From positions 5,526,029 through 5,590,028 of the forward strand of contig CM029121.1 of assembly GCA_016859345.1 (NCBI GenBank): a stretch of DNA of 64,000 bases, in the 5' to 3' direction. Under the pieces are notes generated by a model. It made no database searches, had not been told where the DNA came from, and saw only the letters and a program-made list of their open reading frames with translations. A program made the translations under genes and the position numbers. The DNA is from Istiophorus platypterus. Taxonomy: Eukaryota; Chordata; Actinopteri; Istiophoriformes; Istiophoridae. Of this stretch, positions 25,201 through 38,400 are shown in pieces; position 1 is the first letter of the stretch; each line of letters opens with the position of its first letter.

Positions 25201-28200
25201 ACAGGGCACCTTGCTTTTGTTGGTAAGTTTGAATCGAGCCTGAGCAGTCCGACCAACCAGGACTTTGTTGAAGATAAACTTGTTCTCATTCAGGATATAA
25301 ATGCCTTCAGCATTGCAAAACTCCTCAGAGGAGAGCTGCCCGTTGTTGTGGCACAGATGATGTTCTTCAAAGATGGAGGCCATGTCTAACACTATGCCTG
25401 GGCAACAAAAAAAGGTCAAATTAGTCAAAGAAATGACATTTGATGAAGAATAAGCTGGAAGTGTGGAAAGACTTTGTTTCCTTGATGTAGACCCGGTAAA
25501 TATTTACACAGCTACTGATTGTAGAAGAATCCAATCATATAAAATGTATGGAATTAAGCCCTTTGGGAACAAGCCACAACTTTGGTCAGGTTAATAACCC
25601 AAAAAAGACAGAATAAGATCATACAGCTCCTACCTGGCTTGCAGACTTCAGCCAGCAGTCTGTATGGTATGCCCTCAGGCTGGTCTGAGGGGTCACGGTC
25701 ACTAATGTCAATGAGCAAACCCTGGTTCCAATTGCCTAGCTGTTCAGCTATACAGTCCACTGTCACCACTTGCTGAGACCCTGGCTGCAGGCTCCCTGTA
25801 CAGGGAGACACTGAGAAGACCCCCATTGTGATGCGATTCTAAGGGGGACGAGTGAGAGGACCAGAGCAAGAAGGGAGAGGTGTAGATGAAAGCAGGAGTT
25901 AGAAATGGGGGGGGGGGCGATGTGGAAAATGGTTAGCAGGAGAGTTTTTATCATTGTTTCATTATGGCCTTAGTTGTTTATTAGTTAGTTGAAATGAAGA
26001 TAGATACAATTCAAACAGCCACATGCATGCGTCACATATTTCTGTTCATGAAAAATGACAGTTAAACTTTGCACAAACTGCCAGACATTTTACAATGAAG
26101 AGGAATAAAGCTCTCCTGCTATATGGACAGGGAACTTGAGAGCAAGAAGGGCCCCAGTTTTTGAACTGACTGACATGTTTACTTAATGAGCATCGCTAGT
26201 CTTTCCAGTTTAACATCTGTCCATCTTATAATTAACATCTTGTTTTGTCTTCTGTCATCTTGCTAGCCTAAACTGTAACAACATCCGAGCTTAAATTAGC
26301 TTAAGTTAAACTCTAATTGTAACTATGAAGCTATTGTTGCTGCTGGTGATGATGCATTTGTCAGCTGACAACTGTAACATTACATTTATTTAATGATAAT
26401 GTTATGATGAAACATTGCTAAGATTTAACTGAATTATGGTTTAGTGATTTAAGTGGTCTGACTAATTTCAAACTACATGGCTGGGTTAGATAAAACTGAA
26501 GGTAAAGGAAAAAATGTGCCTTTATGAAATTTGGGTGAAATGACCCTTTAAGCTACCTTTAAATCATTGTCAGAATCTCTCTTGCTTTGCTGTGCATGCA
26601 TTGGAAGTACTACAATGGGAGCAATCCACATAATATAAATGAAAGGACATGATGGGAGTTCAAAAGATTGTCTCACTTCACTTTTTCAATGATTTTCCCT
26701 GAGAGAAAATGTTTAGCATTTTCTTATGAGCTCCTATAAAGACAAACATTGAATGGACCTTCCAAACAAAACTAAGACTGAGAAAATTAAATAGCACTGT
26801 CACCGTTGTCATCTGCACTTACAGTCTCTCACCTGTACAACATTAATGTCCTTCTGGAAGGACTCATGTCTCACTTTGCTACTGGTACCAGTGGGCCTCC
26901 CTGAATGACTCTCCTGAGGGATCTTCTTACCTACAGCCCTGAGAGCAGGACAAAGTGACATAAATCACAATCTACTTTTAACATTTTCAAAGTGACTGAC
27001 TTTGAATTATTGGACAAGGACATGGACACTTTCAAGACAACTAAATTGTTGTGTCTTAGCAGTGTCTTAGACATCTCAAAGTTCCCAGTGTTAATGGCAG
27101 ACATTGAATTGTACTCTCTGGCTTATCAGAATTAGTAAATCTTGGAGTCCATTTATCAAGCCCACAATGCATATTGTTACATTTTACCATTGTATATATC
27201 TGTCCTTGTTAAAAGATCTTTAGCCAACAAACACAGCTTAAATCATTACTGCTACCAGTAAAAAATACAACATCTTTTTGATGCATACTTGCAATTTATG
27301 CACAAGATTAATTTTGTTACATCTTAACACAGTTCTTCACATGATAAGGCATGAGGTATCATTTTTATTTGAAATATGATACTGAATCCAGCATCAGCCC
27401 ACACAGGCCACATGAGATTTTACTACCCCTTCCATTTGAGAAAGGTACTGGAGGTGCACCAAAAGTTCTTTGTACCTGCTGATACTGTTCACTATGATGG
27501 CTTAAAACATCATATTAGTGGTTCCAGTCATGTTCGGAGATAGTAATTAAACAAACAGTAATTAAACATATTCAAGTAATATAATTGGTCATTTTAGTCA
27601 ATATTTTTGTAGTTAAGCTTTTAATTTGTTCACTTTGACTTCACATGGCTTCATCATAAAAGCAGCATGTTCCACTTAGTCAAGGCAATAAAATATTTGT
27701 AGGGATTGACAGCAGAATGATACTTTAATTAAACTTTGTTTGTTAGATGTTCTACCTTTTAATATAGGATTTGTAGAAGTTGCGGTAGATATGGCTCTGC
27801 CTGTGTAGAATCTTATCATCAAGTCAAGAGCACCTGAGCTGTTACTTTCTTTGTCAGTTTAAAAGATGTTTTGAAAATTAAACTTCTCTTTGCTATCCCT
27901 GTCTCTAGGCTTTTGAAAATCTGCAGTCCCATTCCAACTGTTAGTCTATGTATACTTTATGTTTGCTTGTGTATGTCTCCTACCTTGCCCTCCCTTGTAG
28001 AGCAGAGTCTGTCATCATACGGCAGATGCTGAAACGGGTCTCAAAGACTCCATTGTTCTCAATAGTGAAGCTCTGGCTTTTTTTGCATCCATAGACCAGT
28101 GGACCAAAGTTGATGTCATATACAGGTGTGATCTTGTATCTAAAGAGGGACCAAAAAGAAATCAATGGATATTTGTGCATAGGCTGAATCTCAGAACTGC

Positions 28201-31200
28201 CTCCTATGAACAAAATAGTGAATCTAGCAGATTGTGATGAGAAGTCGTACATTTTCAGCAATTCTGTGCCAAGTCTGCACTAACTGTGATGTAAAATGGT
28301 GCAAAAAGATGATCATTTAACAGAATACAATAAATATAGAGAGGGCTGAAAACACAATCAAAATCAAAATCAACTGTAATATTGTTTCTTAATAACTGAT
28401 ACATATCATATGAGAGATGATAGTATGAATTAAGCCTTAACCTGGAGAAGACAGACTGGAGAGAAATCTTAATGGCTAAGATTGCTATAGTTTCACCTCC
28501 ATTCCCAATGTTGGGTTCAATCACCTGCAGAGGAGAAGTACAGTTAATCATTTGGTCTCATCTCCCAATCACTTTATTCATTTCAATGAAAGTTTTTACT
28601 CGGGCTGACCAAGACAATTCCAGTTAAAGAGAAAAGATGATATCTTGAAAAAATCAAGATGCATCTGCTTTAAAAATGTATGAATTTAAACCATGCTACC
28701 ATAACTTTAATATGTAGTTGAATCTCCGGCTCTATGATTTTTAAGGCCACTTTATGGCTCAGACCTGGCAAAGTAGGATGGGTTGTTCTCTCATTACGAC
28801 TTCAGTATTGGGTCTACAGAGGATCTGCACTGTTGTGGACTTCTCATGGGGCATTAGAGTACCACACTGGGGGGTCACGGTAAAAATAGAGTCTAGGTTT
28901 GGCTGGGTTTGGTCTGTCCTCTCAAACGTAAACCTTGTGAAAAGCAAAAAATAGTAGTTAAAAACAGCCCTACCATGAAATAAAATTCACTTGATGTGGA
29001 ACTCAGATTATACACTTAAATACAAAGAATCATGTATGCAGTTTAATTATACTTGAATACTATGGTACACTCACTTGTGGGCTATTTCATATTTTCCTTG
29101 GTTCTTCATCCTGAGAGACAGTTTGGTCTCTTCAAAGACTCTGATGGTTCCAAAGTCAAGGCAGCCATCTGCCGAAGAAACAGTAGTATATAGTATATAA
29201 TTTTGCACTGTTACGACATCAAGGCAGCAGCTTAGTCACTCAGTGGTGAACATTGCCATCTTACAACAGGAAGATAAGGGGTAAAATCTTAGTCAGAAAC
29301 ATGAGCCTTAGATATAGAATAGAATGTAAGCTGTTACAGTTCTATACCTGGTGAGATGTCAAGAGCTATATCATAGGCTTCAGCTGTGACCTGTATGTTT
29401 TCGGTCTGTACAATACCCAGAATCTTCTCCACATCAGACACCTGAAACAAAACACACAACCCCTTCTGTACATGCATACAAACCCATTTTAATCTGACCC
29501 TTTTTTTCCAAATTTCTGGATAACCCTTGATACTCAAAAATCTTTAAAGGTGTACCTCATTCTAAAATTCATCTTCAGTAATAAAGGCATATGCATGTGC
29601 TTGGAGACAGTTCATACTTAATATTTATCACAAATTTCCCTATGTATTTTTATACTGTGTATCTCACCTCCAGACGTAGGATCTTCTTAATATGAAGTGG
29701 CCTCTTGGCCCTGAAGTGTAAGCTCAGGGGGTAAGTGGAGTTAGGTGAGACGATGCCCTGATCCTGTGGCACACTGAACTCATCACCCAACTCCTCCACA
29801 CCCTGCAGTCTCCAGGATACAGGCAGAGCTGTCTTATTATGAAGTGTCACACTACGGCTGTCCCGCCTAGAGACAGGGATAGAAAAGGGGAGTTTAATAA
29901 CGGAAATGTGGGTGGGATAGAAGGTTTAATTCATACAAGAATTTGAAAATAATCACTGTTATCCCTGTTACTGATGTGAAGTATTTTGACTTTATCATAC
30001 TGCCTCTTTTGTTATAGGGTTATGTTAGGCTTGTCAAATCATTGTCAAAAAACAATGGACATATTTTTTTTTCTTGAACGAGTATTCCAAATTTTGGTAC
30101 CTGTGCAACAAAATCCTGTTGAAGTGCAAATACTTGCTTTCCAGCTCCAGCTCCGGCCGAACACCCCAGCAGGAGAGGTTAATGATGACAGGTTCTGGGT
30201 TGTCCTTGATACAGCACACAATGCTGTCTTTTAATTGCCCCACTTTTGTAGGGTAGGCCCACACTGTCAAGTCCTAGCAGGATAAAAGAATATTTACAGG
30301 TACTAATGTTATTACAGTCATCTGTATTAATTCAGTGGCACATTTTAGACAGGGCTAAGATACCTGTTTATGATCTGGTTTGAGAGTCATGGTTGGGGGG
30401 TCCAGCAGATACGTGGTGGCCTGTGTGTCATGCTGGAAATGGAACTGGACCTCCGCCTCCAGACCTGAATTGTTGTGAATCACCAATCTCTCTGTGTTCT
30501 CTGGGTACCTATTTTCCTTGTATCTATACAAACATAGAAATGTAAAACTGTACATGAAATGGCAAAGAAAGATACAAACACACTAGGCCTTTCACTACCA
30601 CCACTCTGTCTCTCACCTGTCCCTGGTCTTGCTACAAAGTAGCGGTCCATACTCAAAGTATCCAGGTTTGACTACATAAGTCTTCTGGAGCCCTTCCTCC
30701 ATTTGTGGCACCTTTTTACTGAGAGCAAAAAGAGTCCTGTCGAAACAACATACGATAATTTTAAGTCCAATTTAAACCACATATATCATCCATTTTGTAG
30801 TCAATATTATGTAAATGTGTTTTTTTTAAAAACTGTATTCTTAATATTTTTTCATGATTGAAAGGGGGAAAAAAAGAAGAACAGGAGAGTAGCAGAAGAA
30901 ACAAACTCACTATAGCTACAAGCCATGTGCAGATAGTGTTTTGTTAGCAGTGGCACTAAAGAGTAAGGACCAGACCAGCATCTAGATGGACCAGAGTGAC
31001 ATTTGCTGGTGCGTTTCAGGCTGTGTAATGTCCTGTAGCTGAGCAGGTAATCAGCTATCTCGCCAAAACACAAACTTAAAAGTGCACCCTTGCCCCTAGC
31101 ATCTTTTTTTGGGTGCTCCATTAGCAAGCTAATGTAGGGGAGATGATTTTTCTCAAAGAAGAACACAGGACATCAGGTTCAATTACTGTGTTTTTATCAT

Positions 31201-34200
31201 GCATTTTTACTTGTTATAACTACTGCTTTTCTCTACCTTCGCTGATCTTTACCAATTCTACTACTGCACAGTGTATGCTGACAAACCTGTAGTCATTGCA
31301 GATGGAGGGATAGGTACAAATTCCTCTGCAGAGTAGCTGGTAGTGTCTCTGGGTCCCCAGTAGCTCAAAGTTGAAGGTCTGTTCAAACTTCCCTGGGGAG
31401 TCTGAGTAGAACCAGATCTTCAGAGCCATCTCACCATTGGCTGGCACAACCCAGCGAAATGTTTTCAGGCTGCACACAAATATATGCACAAACAATGGAC
31501 ATACATAAATTAGTAACAACAAGAAAGCAAAAGAACTCCACAATGTGTCCTTGTGTGTCTGCGTGTTTTCTCTTGCCTCTGGTTACGTTTCAGCTCTAAG
31601 TTTCTTTGGTGTTGGTCTTTTTCAGTGCAGTCAGACCCAATGGAGTTGCGTAAAGGTGAGCAAGACCGGTCCGAGTCCTTTGCATTTGTCTTGGCTGAAG
31701 TTCGTCTCTTGCTCCTCTGACTCTCTCTGCCCTTTTTGTCCTTGTCCTTTGTCACTGCACTCTCCTTAATGCCACCTTTAATACGAGTTTTAGACAGCGT
31801 TGCCACATCCTCTTCCTTTAGTAACAAACACACGCATACACAAACACCATTCTGTTTTAACATTAATGCTGAAATCAATTTGTAATTGTGATTTATTAAT
31901 CGTTAGAAAATTGGAATCATAAAATGGTATGATCATGATAGAGATGAGTGGAAGCTAGTATTTCATGGCAGCTAAACTCTTAGGTATAATTGTTCTTCAA
32001 ATTTTATTCCTGTAAATCTGTTGCATCTTGCCAGAAAACAATGTTTGTATTCTGTGGTTATGTGTATGCATCTGTTTATATTCACATTGTATGAGAAATT
32101 ACCATTACCTTTACAGCCAATGCTTGTACATCCTCCTCTGAATCTTTCCTCTCCTCACCCTGTTCATCTGGCCCTGATGGAACCAGGAAGGTGAAACAGT
32201 CACAGGTGAGTTGACTGTGTGATTGCTCCCTGTCTTTTGGGAAAGGAACAATAGAGAAGGTGACAGGAGGAGGGATGGGTGGGCTGCTGGGTCCCAGCCC
32301 CAAATCATTCAACACCTAAGGACACAAAAGGAGGGAAGTAAACAGATAACGAAATGATGATAACTCTTACGGAAAAACCAAGTAACTAAAAACTACATTT
32401 GGGAAAAAAATTATACTGGCAACAGAAAAAGAAAAATCTGGCAAGTGATAACAATACCTCATCCAGTGGAGGCAGGGTGTGGCCTTTCAGCAGCTCTGTG
32501 ACACTCAAATTGTTTTTCTCTGTTACATTCAGCACAATGTGAGTAATGATGTCCTGTGGAGACACTGTGTCTATTTTCTTGTCTGTATCAGCTCGCCCTG
32601 CCATCTGACTGGGCATTGGAGACATGGTCTTGCTACTGGCTTTCTTGCTCCTTTTGCCAACAGGGCTCTGTGTAAACAGGGTGATGATGATGAGATTAAT
32701 GATGAGAAGAACTGAAATCCAAATTTCTTGGTATTTTTGGAGTGAGCACACTGACCTGTTTCTCTGTTGGGGCATCCTCTGGCGCTGGCGTGGCTTCCTC
32801 ATTTGGGAGCGAGACCAACAACAAGCCCTTTACTGGGTCCCAGTACTGCAGGATGTGTTCCACTTGCACCCGGCTCCGCTCATACGCACTGAACCGAGTC
32901 TGCAGCTCATCCACTCCAGACTGGATATGGGAGCAATGGTGGTTCGGAAAAACAGAAGATTACAGGGTCTAAGTGAAGGTGGGGGATTATAAACTCGTCT
33001 TTATTTAATTGTTACAAAAGCATTAATTGCTGCACCAACTTACCTCTATATTTTTATATTGTATGCAAAATTGACATTTAACTGCATTACATTTAACTGT
33101 GAATGTGAAATCATTGCTGTTCTAAAATGGTATTTTATGGTAACAGTCAAGATTATGATAAATTGCTATGGTTGACCATCTCTCAAATGCATAAGCACAA
33201 TGTATGTTTGTGTACTGTCTGCTCCCAGTATATAGACTGAAAGTATGAACAATAGTCACTTCAATAGCTGCTAGAGTACTGATAAGAAAAATTGAAGATA
33301 GGTATGTTTATTTGTGCTGTTTTTTATTTTTTTTGTGAATGCAGAGCCCATTACGGCTGTCATTATCTTAAATAATCTAGAGTTAGAAAGCATTTGTAAT
33401 GAAATGGGTCAGTAGTAAATAATAAGAACCCACCGTTTCTCCCTCCAGCTTCTCTGCAGTTTGGGGAGCCCCTGGATCTAATCCCTTGGCTTCATCTGTC
33501 TGCTTATGTGAATAAGCTTCCTCTTTGCTTTGATGAACTGTATAAAAAGAGAAACAGTTATCGCTTATAATTAATTACGTAACCTCATCAGAAGCTAATC
33601 TTGGGTTTGTAGACCCTCATAAGATGAAAAACAGTGTGTATTATTCTTTCTTATAGTGTGTCCTGAAAGTTCCTATGTCCTGGATTACTGGAATCCTTAC
33701 ATCTGCTGGATCCTTCAGGTAAATTAAGTTGTTTTCTTGCATCCACTATTGATTCTTTGTTGTTATAGAAAGACATCTGATGACCATCCTTTGCATCTGT
33801 TGACTGGAGAAACAAAAGAATTCAAAAATAACTGTCTGGCAATGAGTGCATGTGTGTGTTTACTTAGGAGTGAAATCTGGTTTTGAGGATTTGGTTCACA
33901 AAGGAATCACTGAATGCCATGCATGTACAGACCTCCTTTCTACCAGATGGGCCCTTCCTCCCTGATTCTTCTTTATCATCTCTTTCTCCTCCATTTTTAG
34001 TTTTCTTCAGCTCTTTTTCTTCTCTCAGCCTCTTCTTCTCTGCAGTTTCTATACACTGAGATCCCATAACAAACATACATATAAAAGTCTGTGACTGTCA
34101 TTAGACTATGTACAGTATGAAGAGTCAAAGAGAAATGTAGAAAACATGTGAAATGGAAAAGCTTGGACACCCTATTCCCACTAAGTCAGTGCTTTGGCAG

Positions 34201-35432
34201 ATACTGCAGCTTGCAAACACCGTTTGTTACAAGCTAATAGTCTCACTATTCTTGATTTAAGAATTTTCTCCCTGTCTTCCATGACAATAACTTGAGGTTC
34301 TGAGATATTTTAGGCTGCCTGGCAGGCAAAGCATGTTTAGGATCCCTAGATTTTGAAGGCAATTCCAAAATCTTTAGCTTGCATTTCTTGAAGTAGTTCA
34401 TGGTGGATTTTTAGGTCTGCTATTACCTTTTGTAGCCTCTTTTCACTTTCACATTCATGGCTGGCTGCAAGACATTTGCATTTAGAATTTGTTAATATTT
34501 AGTGAAGTCTATTCTTCAGCCTATCTATTCTGTGCTATTGGCTGCAAAAAAACACCAACACAGAATATTTCTGTCTCCATACTTAACAACTGGGAAAGGG
34601 GGCTTACTAAGCACAGACTAGTACATTGCCTAGACTGTCGCAATTGGAATTAAATGGTACAAGTTCTGTTGTAGATAGGTCCTTAGTGAGATTGAAGACT
34701 AATGTTTTAGAATGTGTGATACAGTGCATTTGCATTGTGGGGCTTACTGTGCTATTGCCTTTGCTCAGCAGTGAAACCTACCTTTTCTCTCTCCAGCTTG
34801 GCCGTGGGTTGAGGAGACTCTGCATGTAATTCTTTAGTTTCTTCTGTCCCCTTGCATGAATCATCAGCCTCTTTTCCATGATGCCCTGTAGTAGCAAAGA
34901 GGACCATATCTCAGCAATTAACCAATCAGTTTACAGTCTGAACACTATTATTTAATGTTTATTATTCAAAGTCTGGTGCCAGAATGTTAAAAAATAAATT
35001 AAAAGTTTCTATTTCTTGCATAAAACCAAAATGGTATTCTTTGCAGTTGCCTGCACCTTCATTTAAATTATGTTGCTCTCTTGTGTCCACTAGCGACTCT
35101 TTGGAGTTGTTGCAGGAAGATCTCCTCTGTCCATTCAACACATCTGTTGACTGGAAAGAAAATGAAACAAATTAAATCTCTAAGCTCCAATTGGGAGACT
35201 AAGTATGTGTGTATTTGTGTGTGCTTAAGGGAGTTTGCATGTGCTTTGGTTCACAATAGAGGACATATACGGACCTGCTTTCCCTCCAGCAAGCTCTTCA
35301 TCCTTGACACTTCTTTAATATCCTTCTTCTCACCCTTTCTACTCTTCTTCTTCAGCTCTTCATCTCTCAACCTCTTCATCTCCTCCTGTTGCCTCTTTTC
35401 CTCTTGCTCTTTTGCTATTCGCTCAAGTTCCC

Positions 35433-35483
<51 letters not shown>

Positions 35484-38400
35484 AGTATGTCTAAAGTTTT
35501 TCTTTAAATGGTCAAATATATTCACACAAATTATGATGAATTAAAATAAAATACAGTATATAACTAAAAAAGACAAACAATGCAGAATTAACATTCTCTT
35601 CCCAATAACATCATCATAATCATGGCTTGCCATTCTACTGAGAGGTTTTTTACAGATTTTATCATTCATAATGGTATATTTCAGGACTCCTGCAGTTTCC
35701 TAATGGTCTTTATGCAAGTTGCTGTCCAGTATCATCTTTCTCTTGCACCCAACGGCGTAACAATCCCTACTACAGGCTATAAAAACAATCTTATCTAATG
35801 TCTCTTTACTGTCACATCCCTGTCACGTGATCATCTCTCATATTAGTCAAGGACCACTTTGCTTGTGGTCCTGATGTTTTTTAGCATCTAACTTTATATG
35901 GCATTCCCTCTTTATGTCTGTTATAGGCTGCTCAGGTGATATAGGCTGCTCAGGTGATAAATCACTGAAAGCCATACTATTTACCAATTGTTTTGAGTCC
36001 TCTAATTTGACTACAGACACTTGGTAATCTTGCTATCTTTTTGATGGCAGGACTTGAAGCTCAGCAGTATGAAAATCCTGTTCTAACTCACAAGTTCGTG
36101 AATGAAACCTGCACACAAATGGAGTAGACCACATATCCTTATCTGACAATTTTAACAGCATAAATTAAAAGAGGTGGTATTAATTAGGCTGAAACAGGCA
36201 ATTTAAAAGACCTGCAACACTCATACGAGCAAACCTCACGATAAAAGTAAGAGAATTTTAGGATAAGAGTAAGTTAGGGTCCTTGCATGAAGCCCAATGA
36301 GCCACCCAATCTTCCAGTGAGTACCTGAGTTTCCGCAGTCGGACTTTCTCTCTTTGACGCTGGGTAATGCGCTCTTTTTGTTCCTCTGGTAAAGAGTCAT
36401 ACTCCTCTTCGTCTAGCTCCTGCAAGCGCTGCTCTTCTCTGTTCACTTTCTCCTTCTGCAGAGCATCTGAAGGACACACACACAGACAGGTTTTAAATCA
36501 TTCCACATACAGTGACAATTCCACATAGAGTGTCAACAACCTTACTGAATAGAAATAATAATGTGAGAACTTTGTATACAAATCTGTTTATGTGCACGAG
36601 GGCTTTTTACCTTCAGCTTCTCTCTGTGCTCTCTCCCGTGCCTTCAGGGCAGCGTAGGAGTCAGACAAATTGACTACATAGATGTGTTTGCGGTTATTAA
36701 GCGCCTTAAGGACAACTTGCAATGTGCTTGCCGCTGATTGAGTGTACACAGACTCCAGGCCATCAATCACTATTCCCCGATGACAATCGCTTAACTGTTA
36801 CCACAATGACAACAATACCAACAGTAATGACAATGATAAAACAAAAACAGCAAACATGAGAAGACACAAGTGAAACTTATGTGAAACTCAGCCTCTTTTA
36901 CAGGTTACACATAATACATACCAGATATCGGCCAGTTTACAAGTACAAATAGCTGTAAGCCAGTAACCTTCCTTCCTGCAGGCTGTGCCTTTTTGATCTA
37001 TGCATGCTGGATTTCAATTCTACCTGACTTAGAGTAGGTCTTCTGTGTACTATATGGTATGAAAGGTCGTGTGACACTGTAGTTGTTAACTCTGCAACTG
37101 TTTATAATGTGTCACACAACATTCTACTGCAACATACTATATAGCCTACTGCTGCCATCTTTCTGAGGGAAAAACTGTGCTTCTTACCTGAAATCTCTCC
37201 GCAAGTATATCAACCAGTAGTTGATCAGGTAAGAGACTGCAGATTGTGGACAGATTTTTTCCCTGAAACCAAATCACACCAAAGGTATTAGTGTATTCAA
37301 TCTTAATTAAACTACATTAAATTTTATATACCCATTTTATACCCAGATTTAAAGAGATTTTACTTGCAAAGATAAGAGAAGCATCCAGTAGTTTTAATTT
37401 ATAAATATAAAAAACTTATGCAATAATTCCCAAACTTGGACAATAATGATTTAACATTTCTGTGTGAAATTAGAATACAACAGATGACCAGAGGATCTGA
37501 GAAAATGTACCAGACAAAGGGCAATGTATGTGTCTTCAGTCTCCTGAGGATGCTCGGAGCAATTTCTCCTTATGGAGCCATCCTTACTGGATTTTGGAAG
37601 AACTTGCACAGTATCAAGTGGAGCTGGAGAGGAATTTGGAGCTGGAGTCAAAGTTCCAAATTCTGTTGTACCTTCAACGGCCTGAGCTGGAAGCACGCAG
37701 ATATATTTATTTTCAACTTCATTTAACAATTTCAACTGAACATAATGCTCTTCTGCAGTAGTGTCCTGCCTTACTTTAAAATATTTATTCATGCCTAATT
37801 ACGAACACAGTGCTGGCTAATACAATCACAATCAGTATTTTACTGGTGACCACTGAGCTGTTCCCATTAAGCATTGGGGATTAAATAGGTTGTTAAATGG
37901 AACATTGACAGGATGGGAAAGCATTACTAATCTGTCCATCACAGGCCACTACTCTAACTTCTCCCCAAACAAAAAAAAAGGTAAAAAAAAAAAAAAGAGA
38001 GAAAATAATAATAATAATTGCTCTGTATGTACTGTTATCATGCTTACCAGCCTCCTTCTCAGCATACTTGGAAGCAGCACAGTCATAGAGTTGTCTTGCC
38101 ATCAGGCTAACAGGTGAAGTGCCATGCATCAGCACATCTGTAACCACAGCATCAACACTCAGACATGCCCCCCCATAGTGATGAGCCAGAGCAGCTGCTG
38201 TGCTGCTCTTACCTGGAAGAAGTGGAGGAACAGGATATAGACAGTTTTACATATACATACTCATCATATCCAGCTAACCGACTGTAGCAGTTCATGTTTT
38301 CATTTTACTTTTCACAATGTAAGATGTACTGTTCTCACCTATCAGTGGGGCTCCATACACGATAATAGCAATGCCTCTGCGCTTGCATGCAGCCAACCCC

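Noticed and set aside
30852..31166. 104-codon minus-strand frame (MEHPKKDARGKGALLSLCFG)
   Set aside because: Lies in the w42/w43 intron and has no link to hydin; looks like a dispersed repeat fragment, but I could not name the family, so it is not listed as a feature.
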